DNA of 64,000 nt from Gemmatimonadales bacterium. GTDB lineage: Bacteria; Krumholzibacteriota; Krumholzibacteriia; LZORAL124-64-63. A program made the translations under genes and the position numbers. Below are positions 34,750 to 43,372 of this stretch, in pieces. The stretch is taken from the NCBI GenBank assembly GCA_019038745.1, contig JAHOYV010000003.1:99304-163303 (forward strand), written 5' to 3'. A model generated the notes under the pieces. The model was not told where the DNA came from. It saw only the letters and a program-made list of their open reading frames with translations, and ran no database searches. How positions within the stretch are numbered: position 1 is the first letter of the stretch; each line of letters opens with the position of its first letter.

Positions 34750-35444
34750 GTTTTATCCTGGTCCCGGGTTGACTCCACCGCGTTCCAGGCGATTACCCAA
34801 CCCAGAACCACCTGGCCCAGATAGTGTTTCTCGTCGTTTATCCGGGACCATCCCGTCAGGGCCGAGGCTGCCCTCGCCAGATACCGGGCAGACGCTGGTC
34901 CCAGGCGATGGGCCAGATGCAGCAACGGGACAGCAGCCATGAAGGCGTGGCCGGAAGCCGAATTGTCAGCCCGCAGGGGCCGCCAACGGGGATTGGCATC
35001 TTCGGACGAAGGTCGATTGGCGCCCAGCCCCCGCTGCAAAATCCACAAAGTCGGTAAACCCACGACCATGGCCTCGAAATTATCCCGTCCCCAGCGACTC
35101 AGCCAGCTGGTCCGAACCCACCCGTCCAGAAGAGCCAAAAGGCCCCAATTCAAGAACCAGAAACGCTCACCAAGGTGTTTAACCAGCCGGGCAACTCCAT
35201 CGCTCGTTCGGGATCGTACCACATCGGAATGAAAACTATTGCAGACCTCGTCCGCTCCCGTCCAGGCCAACAGCCCGGAGGCAGCCACAGCCCCACCCAA
35301 ACGCAAAAATGAACGGCGACCGTAATTCCGACGCCACTGGGAGCCGGTACGCACGAACACGGGGTCGAAGTCCTGTCGGCTTCGTGATTTTCCCGGCCAT
35401 ACAAGCCAGGCGCAAATCAAGAAAAGTCCGATTACGATCCACAC
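34746..35444 (-). CDS. PAP2-superfamily phosphatase-like membrane protein
   Basis: 232 residues. An N-terminal membrane helix, then further hydrophobic segments. The C-terminal half shows the acid phosphatase motifs in PAP2 order: RPLRADNSASGHAFMAA (motif 2, S-G-H) and SRINDEKHYLGQVVLGW (motif 3, with catalytic-type His). Motif 1 (K-x6-RP) is not complete, though NPRWRPL just before SGH may serve. It probably acts on lipid phosphates in the membrane, unless inactive. It lies in the same unit as the protease. Confidence 0.65.
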   Translation of the reverse strand: MWIVIGLFLICAWLVWPGKSRSRQDFDPVFVRTGSQWRRNYGRRSFLRLGGAVAASGLLAWTGADEVCNSFHSDVVRSRTSDGVARLVKHLGERFWFLNWGLLALLDGWVRTSWLSRWGRDNFEAMVVGLPTLWILQRGLGANRPSSEDANPRWRPLRADNSASGHAFMAAVPLLHLAHRLGPASARYLARAASALTGWSRINDEKHYLGQVVLGWVIAWNAVESTRDQDKT

Positions 35445-35464
35445 GCAGCTACTCTCCTAGTCTC

Positions 35465-36643
35465 CTATTCGTCTAGCAATTCCATTGCCAAACGCACAAC
35501 TTCCCGTGCCAAAGCCGGAGCGCAGGTCAGACCCGGCGAGTCGATTCCGATCAGATTGATCAATCCGGTCAGGTCCCCTCCTTCGCGACAAACTACAAAG
35601 TCACGAAAACCACTCAATGCCAGCTTTGGCCGAATCCCACATTGGTCGGGTCCCAGGTCCTCCGGTTTCAACCAGGGCAGGAACCCGGTGGCGTCCCGAA
35701 AAAACTCCGCTCCCCGGGACGGATCAACCCGATAATCCCATAACTCTGCCAACGGATCGGCCGGATCCATCTCCTGCCCCGATACACCGATCACGGACTC
35801 GAAATCCGGGCCGAGTCGCAACTGGCCGTTCAGATCAAGACACACGTGGACTCCGAGCGATGACCCATCGGCAGGGGGCACGGGATAGATCAAACGCTCC
35901 ACCCGACCTGCGTGGCGGGGATCGATCCTGAAATAATTACCCTTGCTGTGAACCAGTTTCCACCCCCGCGCTGCGATGCCCACTCCGGCGAGGGCTGCCA
36001 TCCGGTCAGAAAAAAGACCGGCGGCATTGATCACCAGACGGGAGCTGTGAGACCACCCTTCCCGACGTCCGTCTCCCGCCGGTGTCACCTGAACCTTCCA
36101 GCAATCCCGACCCCTCTCCAGACCGGTTACCGGTGCCGAAATCATGATCTGGGCCCCCTGGCTCCGGGCCTGATCGGCATAGGCGCGAGTCGCTCCCTCG
36201 GCATCCAGAATTGCCGTCCGCGGCGAATACAGCCCCGCTTTGGCCCGAATTTCCGGTTCCAAGCGGAGCAATTCCGCCCCATCAACCAGGCGCAGATCCT
36301 CCACCCCGTTGAGAAGACCGAGTTCCAGTAGCCTTTCCAGTTCCGGGATCTCCTGATCGGCAATCGCCACGATGAGTTTGCCGCATTCCCGATATTGAAC
36401 ACCAGTCGCTGTGCAGAATTCCTTGAGCATCCGGCGCCCCTGCACACAATACCGGGCCTTCATTGACCCGGCCGGATAATACATGCCACCATGGACTACT
36501 TCACTGTTACGGGAGGTCGTGCCCCTGGCCACGGCATCATCCTTTTCCAACAGGACTGTCGCAACCCCCTGCCCGGACAAACCGGCGGCAACCGCACAGC
36601 CTACTATCCCTCCCCCGATAACGGTGGCTGTAATTTCACACAT
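35465..36643 (-). CDS. lhgO: FAD-dependent oxidoreductase, L-2-hydroxyglutarate oxidase/dehydrogenase family
   Basis: 392 residues from the ATG at 36643, behind GGGAG; an upstream in-phase ATG at 36682 would overlap the pseudouridine synthase gene. The DAO fold is clear: VIGGGIVGCAVAAGLSGQG for FAD, then TTSRNSEVVHGGMYYPAGS, typical of L-2-hydroxyglutarate dehydrogenases, with VINAAGLFSD and later GIRPKL for the substrate-side sheet. It would oxidise L-2-hydroxyglutarate to 2-oxoglutarate, passing electrons to quinone or O2. Related glycerol-3-phosphate oxidases are less likely. Confidence 0.85.
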   Translation of the reverse strand: MCEITATVIGGGIVGCAVAAGLSGQGVATVLLEKDDAVARGTTSRNSEVVHGGMYYPAGSMKARYCVQGRRMLKEFCTATGVQYRECGKLIVAIADQEIPELERLLELGLLNGVEDLRLVDGAELLRLEPEIRAKAGLYSPRTAILDAEGATRAYADQARSQGAQIMISAPVTGLERGRDCWKVQVTPAGDGRREGWSHSSRLVINAAGLFSDRMAALAGVGIAARGWKLVHSKGNYFRIDPRHAGRVERLIYPVPPADGSSLGVHVCLDLNGQLRLGPDFESVIGVSGQEMDPADPLAELWDYRVDPSRGAEFFRDATGFLPWLKPEDLGPDQCGIRPKLALSGFRDFVVCREGGDLTGLINLIGIDSPGLTCAPALAREVVRLAMELLDE

Positions 36644-36657
36644 CCACGACTCCCGGA

Positions 36658-37443
36658 CTAGATTTGTGGCGGCCAAGGCCAATCAGGCGGTGGCTCGGCC
36701 TTCCAGGTCATGGGCCTATCCCCAATTGGATGGGTCATGGCCAACTGTAAAGCGTGTAGGGCAATTCGCCTGCCCGGCAATCGGACCGGACAACCATACT
36801 TTACGTCCCCCAGCAAAGGACTGCCCACAAGCGCCAACTGGGCCCGGATCTGGTGGCGGCGACCGGTCACCGGGTGAATCTCCAACAGGGAGAACCCAGC
36901 TTTACCCCCAGCCTTGTTTCCTCTTCCCGACGCCACCGTCTCATACCTCAGCAACGCCTCCTTGGCACCGGGAAACTTCCTGCCTTCGGCCCGGGTCACG
37001 CCCTTGGAATCTCCCGTCCCCGCCAACCAAGCGCGCAATTCCCCCTCCTGGGCCGGCGGACTTCCTGCCACTATCGCGAGGTAGGTCTTCCGTGCTTCAT
37101 TGTCCCTGAACTGTCTGGATAACCGACCCGCCGCTTTGCTTGTACGAGCCAGGAGCACAACCCCGGACACGTTGCGATCCAAACGGTGAACCAATCCCAA
37201 ATAGACTTTCCCCGGCTTGTCGTACTTCTGCCGAATGTACTGCCCAGCAACATCCAGAAGCGAGGGATCACCGCTACGATCGCCCTGCACAAGAAGGCCG
37301 GCCGGTTTGTTGACCACCAGCAGATGATTGTCTTCGAAAATAACGGGGAGGTCCCATTTCATCAGGTTCTTCCATCCAGGCTCGGCAAGCCGTGGTGCGG
37401 GCTGTCCGGCCAGTCTATCAGATTTTTTTTCAAAGACAACCAT
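36658..37443 (-). CDS. RluA/RluD-family RNA pseudouridine synthase
   Basis: 261 residues. The catalytic motif HRLDRNVSGVVLLARTS holds the nucleophilic Asp. IFEDNHLLVVNKPAGLLVQG is the family start and HPVTGRRHQIRAQLA near the end is also standard. No N-terminal S4 domain is present, so it is closer to RluA-like short members than to RluD. The real start may be the Met at about 37362, since the first ~27 residues look non-conserved. The RNA target cannot be inferred. Confidence 0.85.
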   Translation of the reverse strand: MVVFEKKSDRLAGQPAPRLAEPGWKNLMKWDLPVIFEDNHLLVVNKPAGLLVQGDRSGDPSLLDVAGQYIRQKYDKPGKVYLGLVHRLDRNVSGVVLLARTSKAAGRLSRQFRDNEARKTYLAIVAGSPPAQEGELRAWLAGTGDSKGVTRAEGRKFPGAKEALLRYETVASGRGNKAGGKAGFSLLEIHPVTGRRHQIRAQLALVGSPLLGDVKYGCPVRLPGRRIALHALQLAMTHPIGDRPMTWKAEPPPDWPWPPQI

Positions 37444-37493
37444 CCCTGCATAATCCTGTTTTGCCGCCGGCTCTTCTCGGTTCGGGGATCAAA

Positions 37494-38363
37494 TCATCCT
37501 TCTTGGTGGGAAGTTCCTCTTGCCCAAAAAACGGCCATTACCACTACCGCCAGTCCGATCAGGGCCTTTAGGTAATCCGCCTCTTCACCGAAAATGGTCC
37601 AGGCCACGATGACCGCCAGTGGGATCTTGAGGTTGTTGGCGCCCGCCAGTAGAGCCGGCCGGCATCGGGCGGCCCCTTTGTTCCACAGATAAAAACCCAG
37701 GGCGGTCGGCACGAGGCCCAGGTAGGCTACGACCAGCAAGGAGGACGGGGACCAGTTCCCCAAATCGGTCCCACCCTGCAGAACCAGCGCCAGGGCAGTT
37801 ACAGAAAGGGCTCCGACATACATCCAGGCCAGCAGAGGCAGTTCCCTGCCCTGGGTTTTCCGAACCAGCCCACCGAAATAAACCTGCCCGAAAGCAAAAC
37901 AGAGGTTGGCACCCTGCAACAGGAGAATGCCCCGCCATTGACCCTCACCCCCGAGGCCGGACCACGTCCAGGCGGGACCGGACTGAACCCAGAAGGCCCC
38001 CGCGACCGCCAACGCGGCCGGCAGAACGGCCCGGCGGTTGAATCGACCGGACCTCAGGTCTGAGATCCAGATCACAAAAAACGGTGTAAAAATAGTGAAC
38101 AGGGCCACCTTCCAGGCGGGCAACCACTGGTAGGAGTGGATGTAAAGCACGTACATCAACCCGAACTGGATCGCGCCCAGACCCAAGGAAGACCCGATGA
38201 CTCTTCCAGGCAGCGAGTATCGGAAAAGCGCAGGGGAAAATGCCGCAGCAGCGAGAAGCAAACGAAGGCACGCCACCGCCACCGGATCAATTCCAACCAG
38301 ATGGCCCTTGATCAACCCGAAGGAAAATGCCCAGAGGAAGGATGCCGCGATCAGGTAGATCAT
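37494..38363 (-). CDS. EamA/DMT-family transporter
   Basis: 289 residues with about ten hydrophobic helices, two EamA repeats of five. The first repeat starts LIAASFLWAFSFGLIKG and the second ends with a YLKALIGLAVVVMAVFW helix, followed by a short basic tail. DMT members export amino acids or metabolites. No substrate clue is visible. The gene is between the GAPDH hairpin and the pseudouridine synthase gene and may share a transcript with genes down to 32782. Confidence 0.82.
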   Translation of the reverse strand: MIYLIAASFLWAFSFGLIKGHLVGIDPVAVACLRLLLAAAAFSPALFRYSLPGRVIGSSLGLGAIQFGLMYVLYIHSYQWLPAWKVALFTIFTPFFVIWISDLRSGRFNRRAVLPAALAVAGAFWVQSGPAWTWSGLGGEGQWRGILLLQGANLCFAFGQVYFGGLVRKTQGRELPLLAWMYVGALSVTALALVLQGGTDLGNWSPSSLLVVAYLGLVPTALGFYLWNKGAARCRPALLAGANNLKIPLAVIVAWTIFGEEADYLKALIGLAVVVMAVFWARGTSHQEG

Positions 38364-38381
38364 GCTTGTCTCACGGTGAGT

Positions 38382-38413
38382 TGGAAGGCGCAGAATTGCT
38401 CCCGCGCCTTCCA
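38382..38413. terminator. Inverted repeat downstream of gap
   Basis: A 10-bp perfect stem (38382-38391 with 38404-38413) with a 12-base loop lies 22 bases after the gap stop codon. No T run follows on the minus strand, so it is more likely a 3'-end stabiliser or partial terminator. Confidence 0.45.
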
Positions 38414-38434
38414 GGAAATTAGACTGGATAACGG

Positions 38435-39436
38435 TCAGCCGACTTTTTCCATCAATTCCAGCAGATCACAGACCCGGTTGGAATAGCCCCACTCGTTGTC
38501 GTACCAACTAATGGTCTTGACCAGGTTTCCACTGATAACGCTGGTACAGCCAGGATCGAAGATCGAGGAATGAGGATCACCCACGATATCACTCGAAACG
38601 ACGTGATCATCTGCGTAAGCCAGGATCCCCTTGAACTGGTCCGACTCACTGGCCGCCTTCAGGGCGGCATTCACTTCATCGGCCGTAACCGATTTCTTCA
38701 TGTTGGTTACCAGATCGACCACCGAACCACAGGGAACCGGAACTCGCATCGCCATACCGTCCATCTTTCCCTGCAACTGCGGCATAACCATGCCCACGGC
38801 CTTGGCGGCACCCGTCGTGGTGGGAATGATATTCTCGGCCGCGGCCCGAGCCCGGCGGAAATCGCTGTGCGGTGTATCGATCAACATCTGATCGCTGGTA
38901 TAGGCATGAGTGGTCGTCATAAGACCGTTCTCGATACCGAATTCCTTGTCCAACACATAGGCCAGCGGAGCCAGACAGTTGGTGGTGCAGGATGCGTTGG
39001 AGACGATTTTGTGCTCAGGCTTCAAATCCCCGTTGTTGACGCCCAGCACGATGGTGGCGTCGATCTCGTCCTTGGCCGGCACTGTCAGGATCACTTTCCT
39101 GGCTCCGGCATCCAGGTGCATGGCCACTTGCTCACGCGTGCGGAATATACCCGTCGATTCGACGGCGAAGTCCACGCCCAAATCGGCCCAGGGCAGCTCG
39201 TTGGGGTTGCGGACGGCAGTGATTTTCACGCTGCCCTTGTCGGTGACGAGCTTGTCACCCTCGATGACAGCCTTACCCGGGAATCCCCCCATCACCGTAT
39301 CGTGGCGCAACAGGTAGGCCAAAGCCTCGGAGTTGGTGATGTCGTTGATCCCCACCACTTCCACGTTGTCCCGTTCCTGCAGCAGTCGAAAAACCGTCCT
39401 GCCAATCCGACCGAATCCATTGATCGCTACCTTCAT
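38435..39436 (-). CDS. gap: Type I glyceraldehyde-3-phosphate dehydrogenase
   Basis: 333 residues from the ATG at 39436, behind GGAAGG; an in-phase upstream ATG at 39526 would add 30 unconserved residues. It interconverts glyceraldehyde-3-phosphate and 1,3-bisphosphoglycerate in glycolysis. N-terminal INGFGRIGR binds the cofactor, Asp32 after the second strand favours NAD over NADP, and Cys150 in SNASCTTNC is catalytic. The SNRVCDLL tail is intact. No pgk or tpi follows; the next gene in the same direction is a transporter. Confidence 0.95.
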   Translation of the reverse strand: MKVAINGFGRIGRTVFRLLQERDNVEVVGINDITNSEALAYLLRHDTVMGGFPGKAVIEGDKLVTDKGSVKITAVRNPNELPWADLGVDFAVESTGIFRTREQVAMHLDAGARKVILTVPAKDEIDATIVLGVNNGDLKPEHKIVSNASCTTNCLAPLAYVLDKEFGIENGLMTTTHAYTSDQMLIDTPHSDFRRARAAAENIIPTTTGAAKAVGMVMPQLQGKMDGMAMRVPVPCGSVVDLVTNMKKSVTADEVNAALKAASESDQFKGILAYADDHVVSSDIVGDPHSSIFDPGCTSVISGNLVKTISWYDNEWGYSNRVCDLLELMEKVG

Positions 39437-39606
39437 AGTCAACCTTCCTTGTTTCGATAACGGCCCCGGACCATCAGGCTCCGAGTCATCCCCGACGGCA
39501 ACCTGCCTGTGTGCTGGCGCCGCCACTGTTCGATTGCCATATTAAGCAATTCACACGACCATCCGATTCAGGCATTACCCGGCCAGCAGACTTGGAGATT
39601 TCGTCC

Positions 39607-39891
39607 ATGCCCACCTACGAATACGAATGCAGCCGTTGCGGACACCTCTTTGAAGAATTCAAGCCCATGTCCGCCCCGCCTAGAAAACGTTGCCCTGAAT
39701 GCAGAGGCAAAGTCAACCGCCTGATCAGCGGAGGATTGGGCATCGTTTTCAAGGGATCCGGATTCTACGCCAATGATTCGCGGCCTAAAAAGCAGGAAGC
39801 CGGTTCTGAAGCACCCGCTCCCCCAAGCGACACCGGAAAATCCGAATCCGCAGGAAATAATAGCAGCACTCTGGAGAAGGACAAGACCTAG
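39607..39891 (+). CDS. FmdB-family zinc-ribbon protein
   Basis: 94 residues from the ATG at 39607. MPTYEYECSRCGHLFEEF followed by RCPECRGKVNRLI is the FmdB putative regulatory zinc ribbon (CxxC...CxxC). The GIVFKGSGFYAND segment is another family hallmark. The C-terminal ~35 residues are low-complexity, Ser-, Glu- and Lys-rich. The family was named from a formamidase operon and is of unproven function. It precedes the kinase gene by 75 bases. Confidence 0.9.
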   Translation: MPTYEYECSRCGHLFEEFKPMSAPPRKRCPECRGKVNRLISGGLGIVFKGSGFYANDSRPKKQEAGSEAPAPPSDTGKSESAGNNSSTLEKDKT

Positions 39892-39966
39892 TCTGCCTCC
39901 AAGCATAGAATTTTTTCGGGGGTAGGGAGAGGGATCACCCACCCAAACAAAACTCCGGAGGGAATC

Positions 39967-41637
39967 ATGACCACCGAAATGATCTGGACCGAAATCGATA
40001 ATCAAAAGGTGGAGGTCCCGGTCGGCACAGTGCTGCTTCATTACCTTCAGGAGCAGGGCCTGGCGGACAAGGATGCGGAGAATCCGGTAGTGATGGCCTC
40101 CATCAACGGCCGACGGACTACCCTGCGGGAACCCATCATCGGTCAGGAACGAATCCGTTTGATCAGGCTCCTGGACCACGAGGCCCGGGCCACGATCCAG
40201 CGTACCACCTTGTTCATCCTGGCGGTGGCGGCCGAAGAACTCTTTCCCGAGCACAAACTCAGCGTCGATTTCAGTTACGGCGGCGGAATGTACTGCGAAC
40301 TGCAGCAGGGCGTGGCCCTGGACGCGGGCCAAGTGTCGGAACTGGAAAAGCGGATGCATGAGTTGGTGGCCCAGGACCACCCCCTGTCCCCACAACGTCT
40401 GGGCTTGCGCGCCGTACTGAAAATCCACGAGAGACGCAATGATGAACAGAGTTACACGAGCGCCCGTTATCTACGTCGTGACTCCCTGACCCTTTACAAG
40501 ATGGAAAACTCCTCCCACCTCTATTACGGGCGTCAGTTGCCTTCCACCGGGTTCGTGAGCGGGTTCCGCCTGGTATCCGAAAATCCGGGTTTCGTTCTGC
40601 TGTCGAATCTCGGGGGTGAGCCGGATCAGGTAACGGCCTTCGTACCCCAGCCCAAGCTCCTGGATACCCTGCGGGAATATTCCTCCTGGGCCGGTGACCT
40701 CGGCGTCCAGGACACCGGGCACCTGAATGAATACATCGTCCAGGGCCGAACTTCCGATTTGATCCAGATCTCCGAAGCGCGTCATGCCAAATTCTTCGTC
40801 GACTCGGCCGATCAAATCGCCAACATGGAAGGACACGGCCGCCTGATCCTGCTGGCCGGCCCCTCCAGTTCAGGCAAAACAAGCTGCGCCAAACGTCTGA
40901 CTGTCCAGTTGCGGGTACTGGGAATGCGGCCCTTCGCCCTGTCCCTGGACAACTATTTCGTCGATCGGCAGGACACTCCGCTGGATGAGGATGGAGACTA
41001 CGACTACGAAGCCCTCACGGCCCTGAAGGTGGAATTGTTCAACGAGCACCTGAAAGAACTGATGGCCGGCCGGGAAGTGTTCCTACCGAGATACAATTTC
41101 ATCTCCGGCAAAGGTCAAATGGCAACGAAACCAACCCGCCTGGAACACGGACAGCCTCTGATCGTCGAAGGAATTCATGCCCTGAATCCCCAGTTGACGG
41201 CGGCCATCCCCGCCAACGAAAAATTATTGATCTACGTATCGGCTCTGTGTCACCTGAACATCGACAATTTCAGCTACATCAAGACCACCCATTCCCGCCT
41301 TTTTCGCCGGATTGTACGCGACGCCAAGTTCCGCGGCTACCCTGCCAGCGAAACCCTGGCGCGGTGGCCAAAAGTCCGCAGGGGCGAGGAAAAGCATATT
41401 TTTCCCTTCCAGAACAACGCAGACCTCTTCTTCAATTCGGGTTTGACCTACGAAATGGCCGTACTGAAACTGTGGGCGGAGCCGCGCCTGGCAGCCGTCG
41501 AATCGGATGATCCCTTTTATGGCGTGGCCCGCAGCCTGATCGACCGGCTCTCACTGCTGCTGCCCATCGACGCCAGCCAGGTTCCGCCTACTTCGCTATT
41601 GAGGGAATTTATCGGAGGTAGTGGATTCAACTACTAA
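39967..41637 (+). CDS. TGS/ThrRS-like-uridine kinase fusion (nucleoside kinase)
   Basis: 556 residues behind CTCCGGAGGG. The N-terminal ~70 residues are a TGS domain, the next ~180 resemble the ThrRS editing-associated (SAD) region, and the C-terminal ~260 are a uridine-kinase-type P-loop domain: LLAGPSSSGKTSCAKRL (Walker A, about residues 296-312), LDNYFVDRQDTP and IVEGIHALN (Walker B region). Such fusions occur in Firmicutes and Bacteroidota and are annotated nucleoside kinase; the tRNA-synthetase part lacks the aminoacylation core, so it does not charge tRNA. Confidence 0.88.
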   Translation: MTTEMIWTEIDNQKVEVPVGTVLLHYLQEQGLADKDAENPVVMASINGRRTTLREPIIGQERIRLIRLLDHEARATIQRTTLFILAVAAEELFPEHKLSVDFSYGGGMYCELQQGVALDAGQVSELEKRMHELVAQDHPLSPQRLGLRAVLKIHERRNDEQSYTSARYLRRDSLTLYKMENSSHLYYGRQLPSTGFVSGFRLVSENPGFVLLSNLGGEPDQVTAFVPQPKLLDTLREYSSWAGDLGVQDTGHLNEYIVQGRTSDLIQISEARHAKFFVDSADQIANMEGHGRLILLAGPSSSGKTSCAKRLTVQLRVLGMRPFALSLDNYFVDRQDTPLDEDGDYDYEALTALKVELFNEHLKELMAGREVFLPRYNFISGKGQMATKPTRLEHGQPLIVEGIHALNPQLTAAIPANEKLLIYVSALCHLNIDNFSYIKTTHSRLFRRIVRDAKFRGYPASETLARWPKVRRGEEKHIFPFQNNADLFFNSGLTYEMAVLKLWAEPRLAAVESDDPFYGVARSLIDRLSLLLPIDASQVPPTSLLREFIGGSGFNY

Positions 41638-41685
41638 TGATCGACTTGGTCACCCAACTGACCGCCAAGGGCCAGGGGTCATGGG

Positions 41686-42162
41686 TCAGGGAACCAGGAA
41701 ATCCTGATTCAACCGGTGAACGGCCAACACAGCCTGGTCTTCGTTAGTCAGGAAGGAAACGGTGGAGAACGAGGTGGTGATCATATGGATTTCCACCCCT
41801 GCTTCGGCAGTGGCCTCGAAAACGGTCCCGGCGATGGCCGGGCGTTCGCTGAAATGCGGCCCGTAGATGGAAATCGCCGAACACCCTCGCTGATAAGCAA
41901 TGCTCCCGGCCTGGATTTCCTCTTCCATGGACTTAAGGATTCCCAGGGTCTGGTCCAGATCGTTCTCGCCGATGGCGAAGCAGATATTATTCAACCCCTC
42001 CCCATCGATGAACGAAGTGACACAAGTCACATTGATGCCCTGCAGACCCAACGAAGACAGGGCCTGCCCTGCCAGACTACGCCCTGCCCTGGCACCCAGA
42101 ATGCGGACCAGGACCAACCCGTCCTTCCTCGTAATCCCGCCAACGGCGATCTTGCCGGTCAT
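41686..42162 (-). CDS. Stand-alone tandem ACT-domain protein (aspartokinase-like regulatory domain)
   Basis: 158 residues behind AGGAGGGG. Two ACT-like halves are visible: GITRKDGLVLVRILGARAG with later FIDGEGLNNICFAIG, and SAISIYGPHFSERPAIAG with HMITTSFSTVSFL. The order and spacing resemble the regulatory domain of aspartate kinase (residues after the kinase part), which binds lysine or threonine. No kinase domain is attached, so it may be a free regulatory subunit or a truncated relic. Divergent from elbB. Confidence 0.75.
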   Translation of the reverse strand: MTGKIAVGGITRKDGLVLVRILGARAGRSLAGQALSSLGLQGINVTCVTSFIDGEGLNNICFAIGENDLDQTLGILKSMEEEIQAGSIAYQRGCSAISIYGPHFSERPAIAGTVFEATAEAGVEIHMITTSFSTVSFLTNEDQAVLAVHRLNQDFLVP

Positions 42163-42377
42163 CCGCTTCCCCTCCTGTCTGGCTGAGTTGCTTTCCCGTA
42201 TCCCAGTTACCCGCCTGAACCCTTCACAAAACTAGCCCTCGACAACGGGGAAACAAAAAATTCCTTTATCCCATCCGAAAACTTGATTCCATCCTCCAGT
42301 GCCATCCAGGCATACTTTCATTTTTCCCGCCCCCGAGCCTTGGGATCTTGGCCGGGGGCAGTACAGGAATGTGGCGG

Positions 42378-42407
42378 TTGACAACGTCTCACCGATTGCG
42401 ATAGCAT
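42378..42407 (+). promoter_or_regulatory. Candidate promoter of elbB
   Basis: A perfect TTGACA (42378-42383) and TAGCAT (42402-42407, 4 of 6 matching TATAAT) with an 18-base spacer, ending ~40 bases before the elbB ATG. Confidence 0.45.
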
Positions 42408-42449
42408 GAATCGGACAGGATTTCTTTTCATTCCCAAGCGAGGCTAGTG

Positions 42450-43118
42450 ATGCAAACCGTAACGAAGAAGGTCGCCGTTATTTTGAGTGGATGTGGAGTT
42501 TTCGACGGTTCCGAGATCCACGAAGCCTGCGCTGCCCTGCTGGCCCTTTCCCGGGCCGGTGCCGAAGCCGTCATCTGCGCTCCGGCCGGGAATCAGATGC
42601 ATGTCGTCAACCACCTCGCCGGTGAACCAAACGAGCAGGCTACCAGAAGCATTCTTGAAGAATCTGCCCGCATCGCCCGGGGTGAAATCCAACCTCTGGC
42701 CAAGATTAAGGCGAATGAAGTGGATGCCGTCCTGCTGCCCGGAGGCTTCGGCGCCGCCAAGAATCTCAGCACCTTTGCCGTAAACGGGGACCAGTGTATG
42801 GTCAACGAAGAAGTTGCCGGCTTCCTCAAGTCCGCCAACAAGGAAGGCAAGCCGATCGGAGCCATGTGCATTGCTCCTGTTATCCTGGCCCGGGTCTTCG
42901 GTAATGATCTGCATCCCAGGATCACGATCGGCAACGATCCGACGACTGCCGGCATGATCAACAACATGGGCGCCGAACACGTTGACTGCCCCGCCAACGA
43001 AGCCGTGGTCGACCAGGAAAACAAGTTCGTCACCACTCCCGCCTATATGACAGCCGGGAGCATCGCGGAGGTTTTTGACGGAGCCGCCGTATTCGTGGAC
43101 AAACTCCTGGCTCTTTGA
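42450..43118 (+). CDS. elbB: ElbB-type DJ-1/PfpI-family protein (glyoxalase-like)
   Basis: 222 residues from the ATG at 42450 (a GTG just upstream at 42447 is in phase). The DJ-1/ThiJ fold is clear: VAVILSGCGVFDGSEIHEA at the N terminus, LLPGGFGAAKNLS, and the nucleophile-elbow Cys in GAMCIAP. ElbB (Elb2) was first linked to isoprenoid biosynthesis and later shown to have glyoxalase activity on small alpha-oxoaldehydes. The late NNMGAEHVD is also typical. It is monocistronic. Confidence 0.9.
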   Translation: MQTVTKKVAVILSGCGVFDGSEIHEACAALLALSRAGAEAVICAPAGNQMHVVNHLAGEPNEQATRSILEESARIARGEIQPLAKIKANEVDAVLLPGGFGAAKNLSTFAVNGDQCMVNEEVAGFLKSANKEGKPIGAMCIAPVILARVFGNDLHPRITIGNDPTTAGMINNMGAEHVDCPANEAVVDQENKFVTTPAYMTAGSIAEVFDGAAVFVDKLLAL

Positions 43119-43372
43119 ATAGCCGGCACAAAACAGGATCATTTCGGAACAAATTTTCCAGAATGGGCTTTTCCGGTTGAACCTAGCCCGGTCAATGAGT
43201 AGAATTCCTACCTTAGGTTTCAGGCTTCGCCCGATCCTGCAGCCGGACCGAACCTTGTTTCCGCCGGAATATTGCCGGCCTTTTTCCAATCGACCGGATC
43301 CATGTCGTGGTCCGGTCTCGTAATTTTCTGGTTATCTGGTTGTCCCAGCATTTCTTCTCAAGGAGCACCAAC

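Noticed and set aside
42329..42359. G/C-rich hairpin between the ACT gene and elbB
   Set aside because: Seven base pairs with a long loop, upstream of both divergent genes; no regulatory class recognised.
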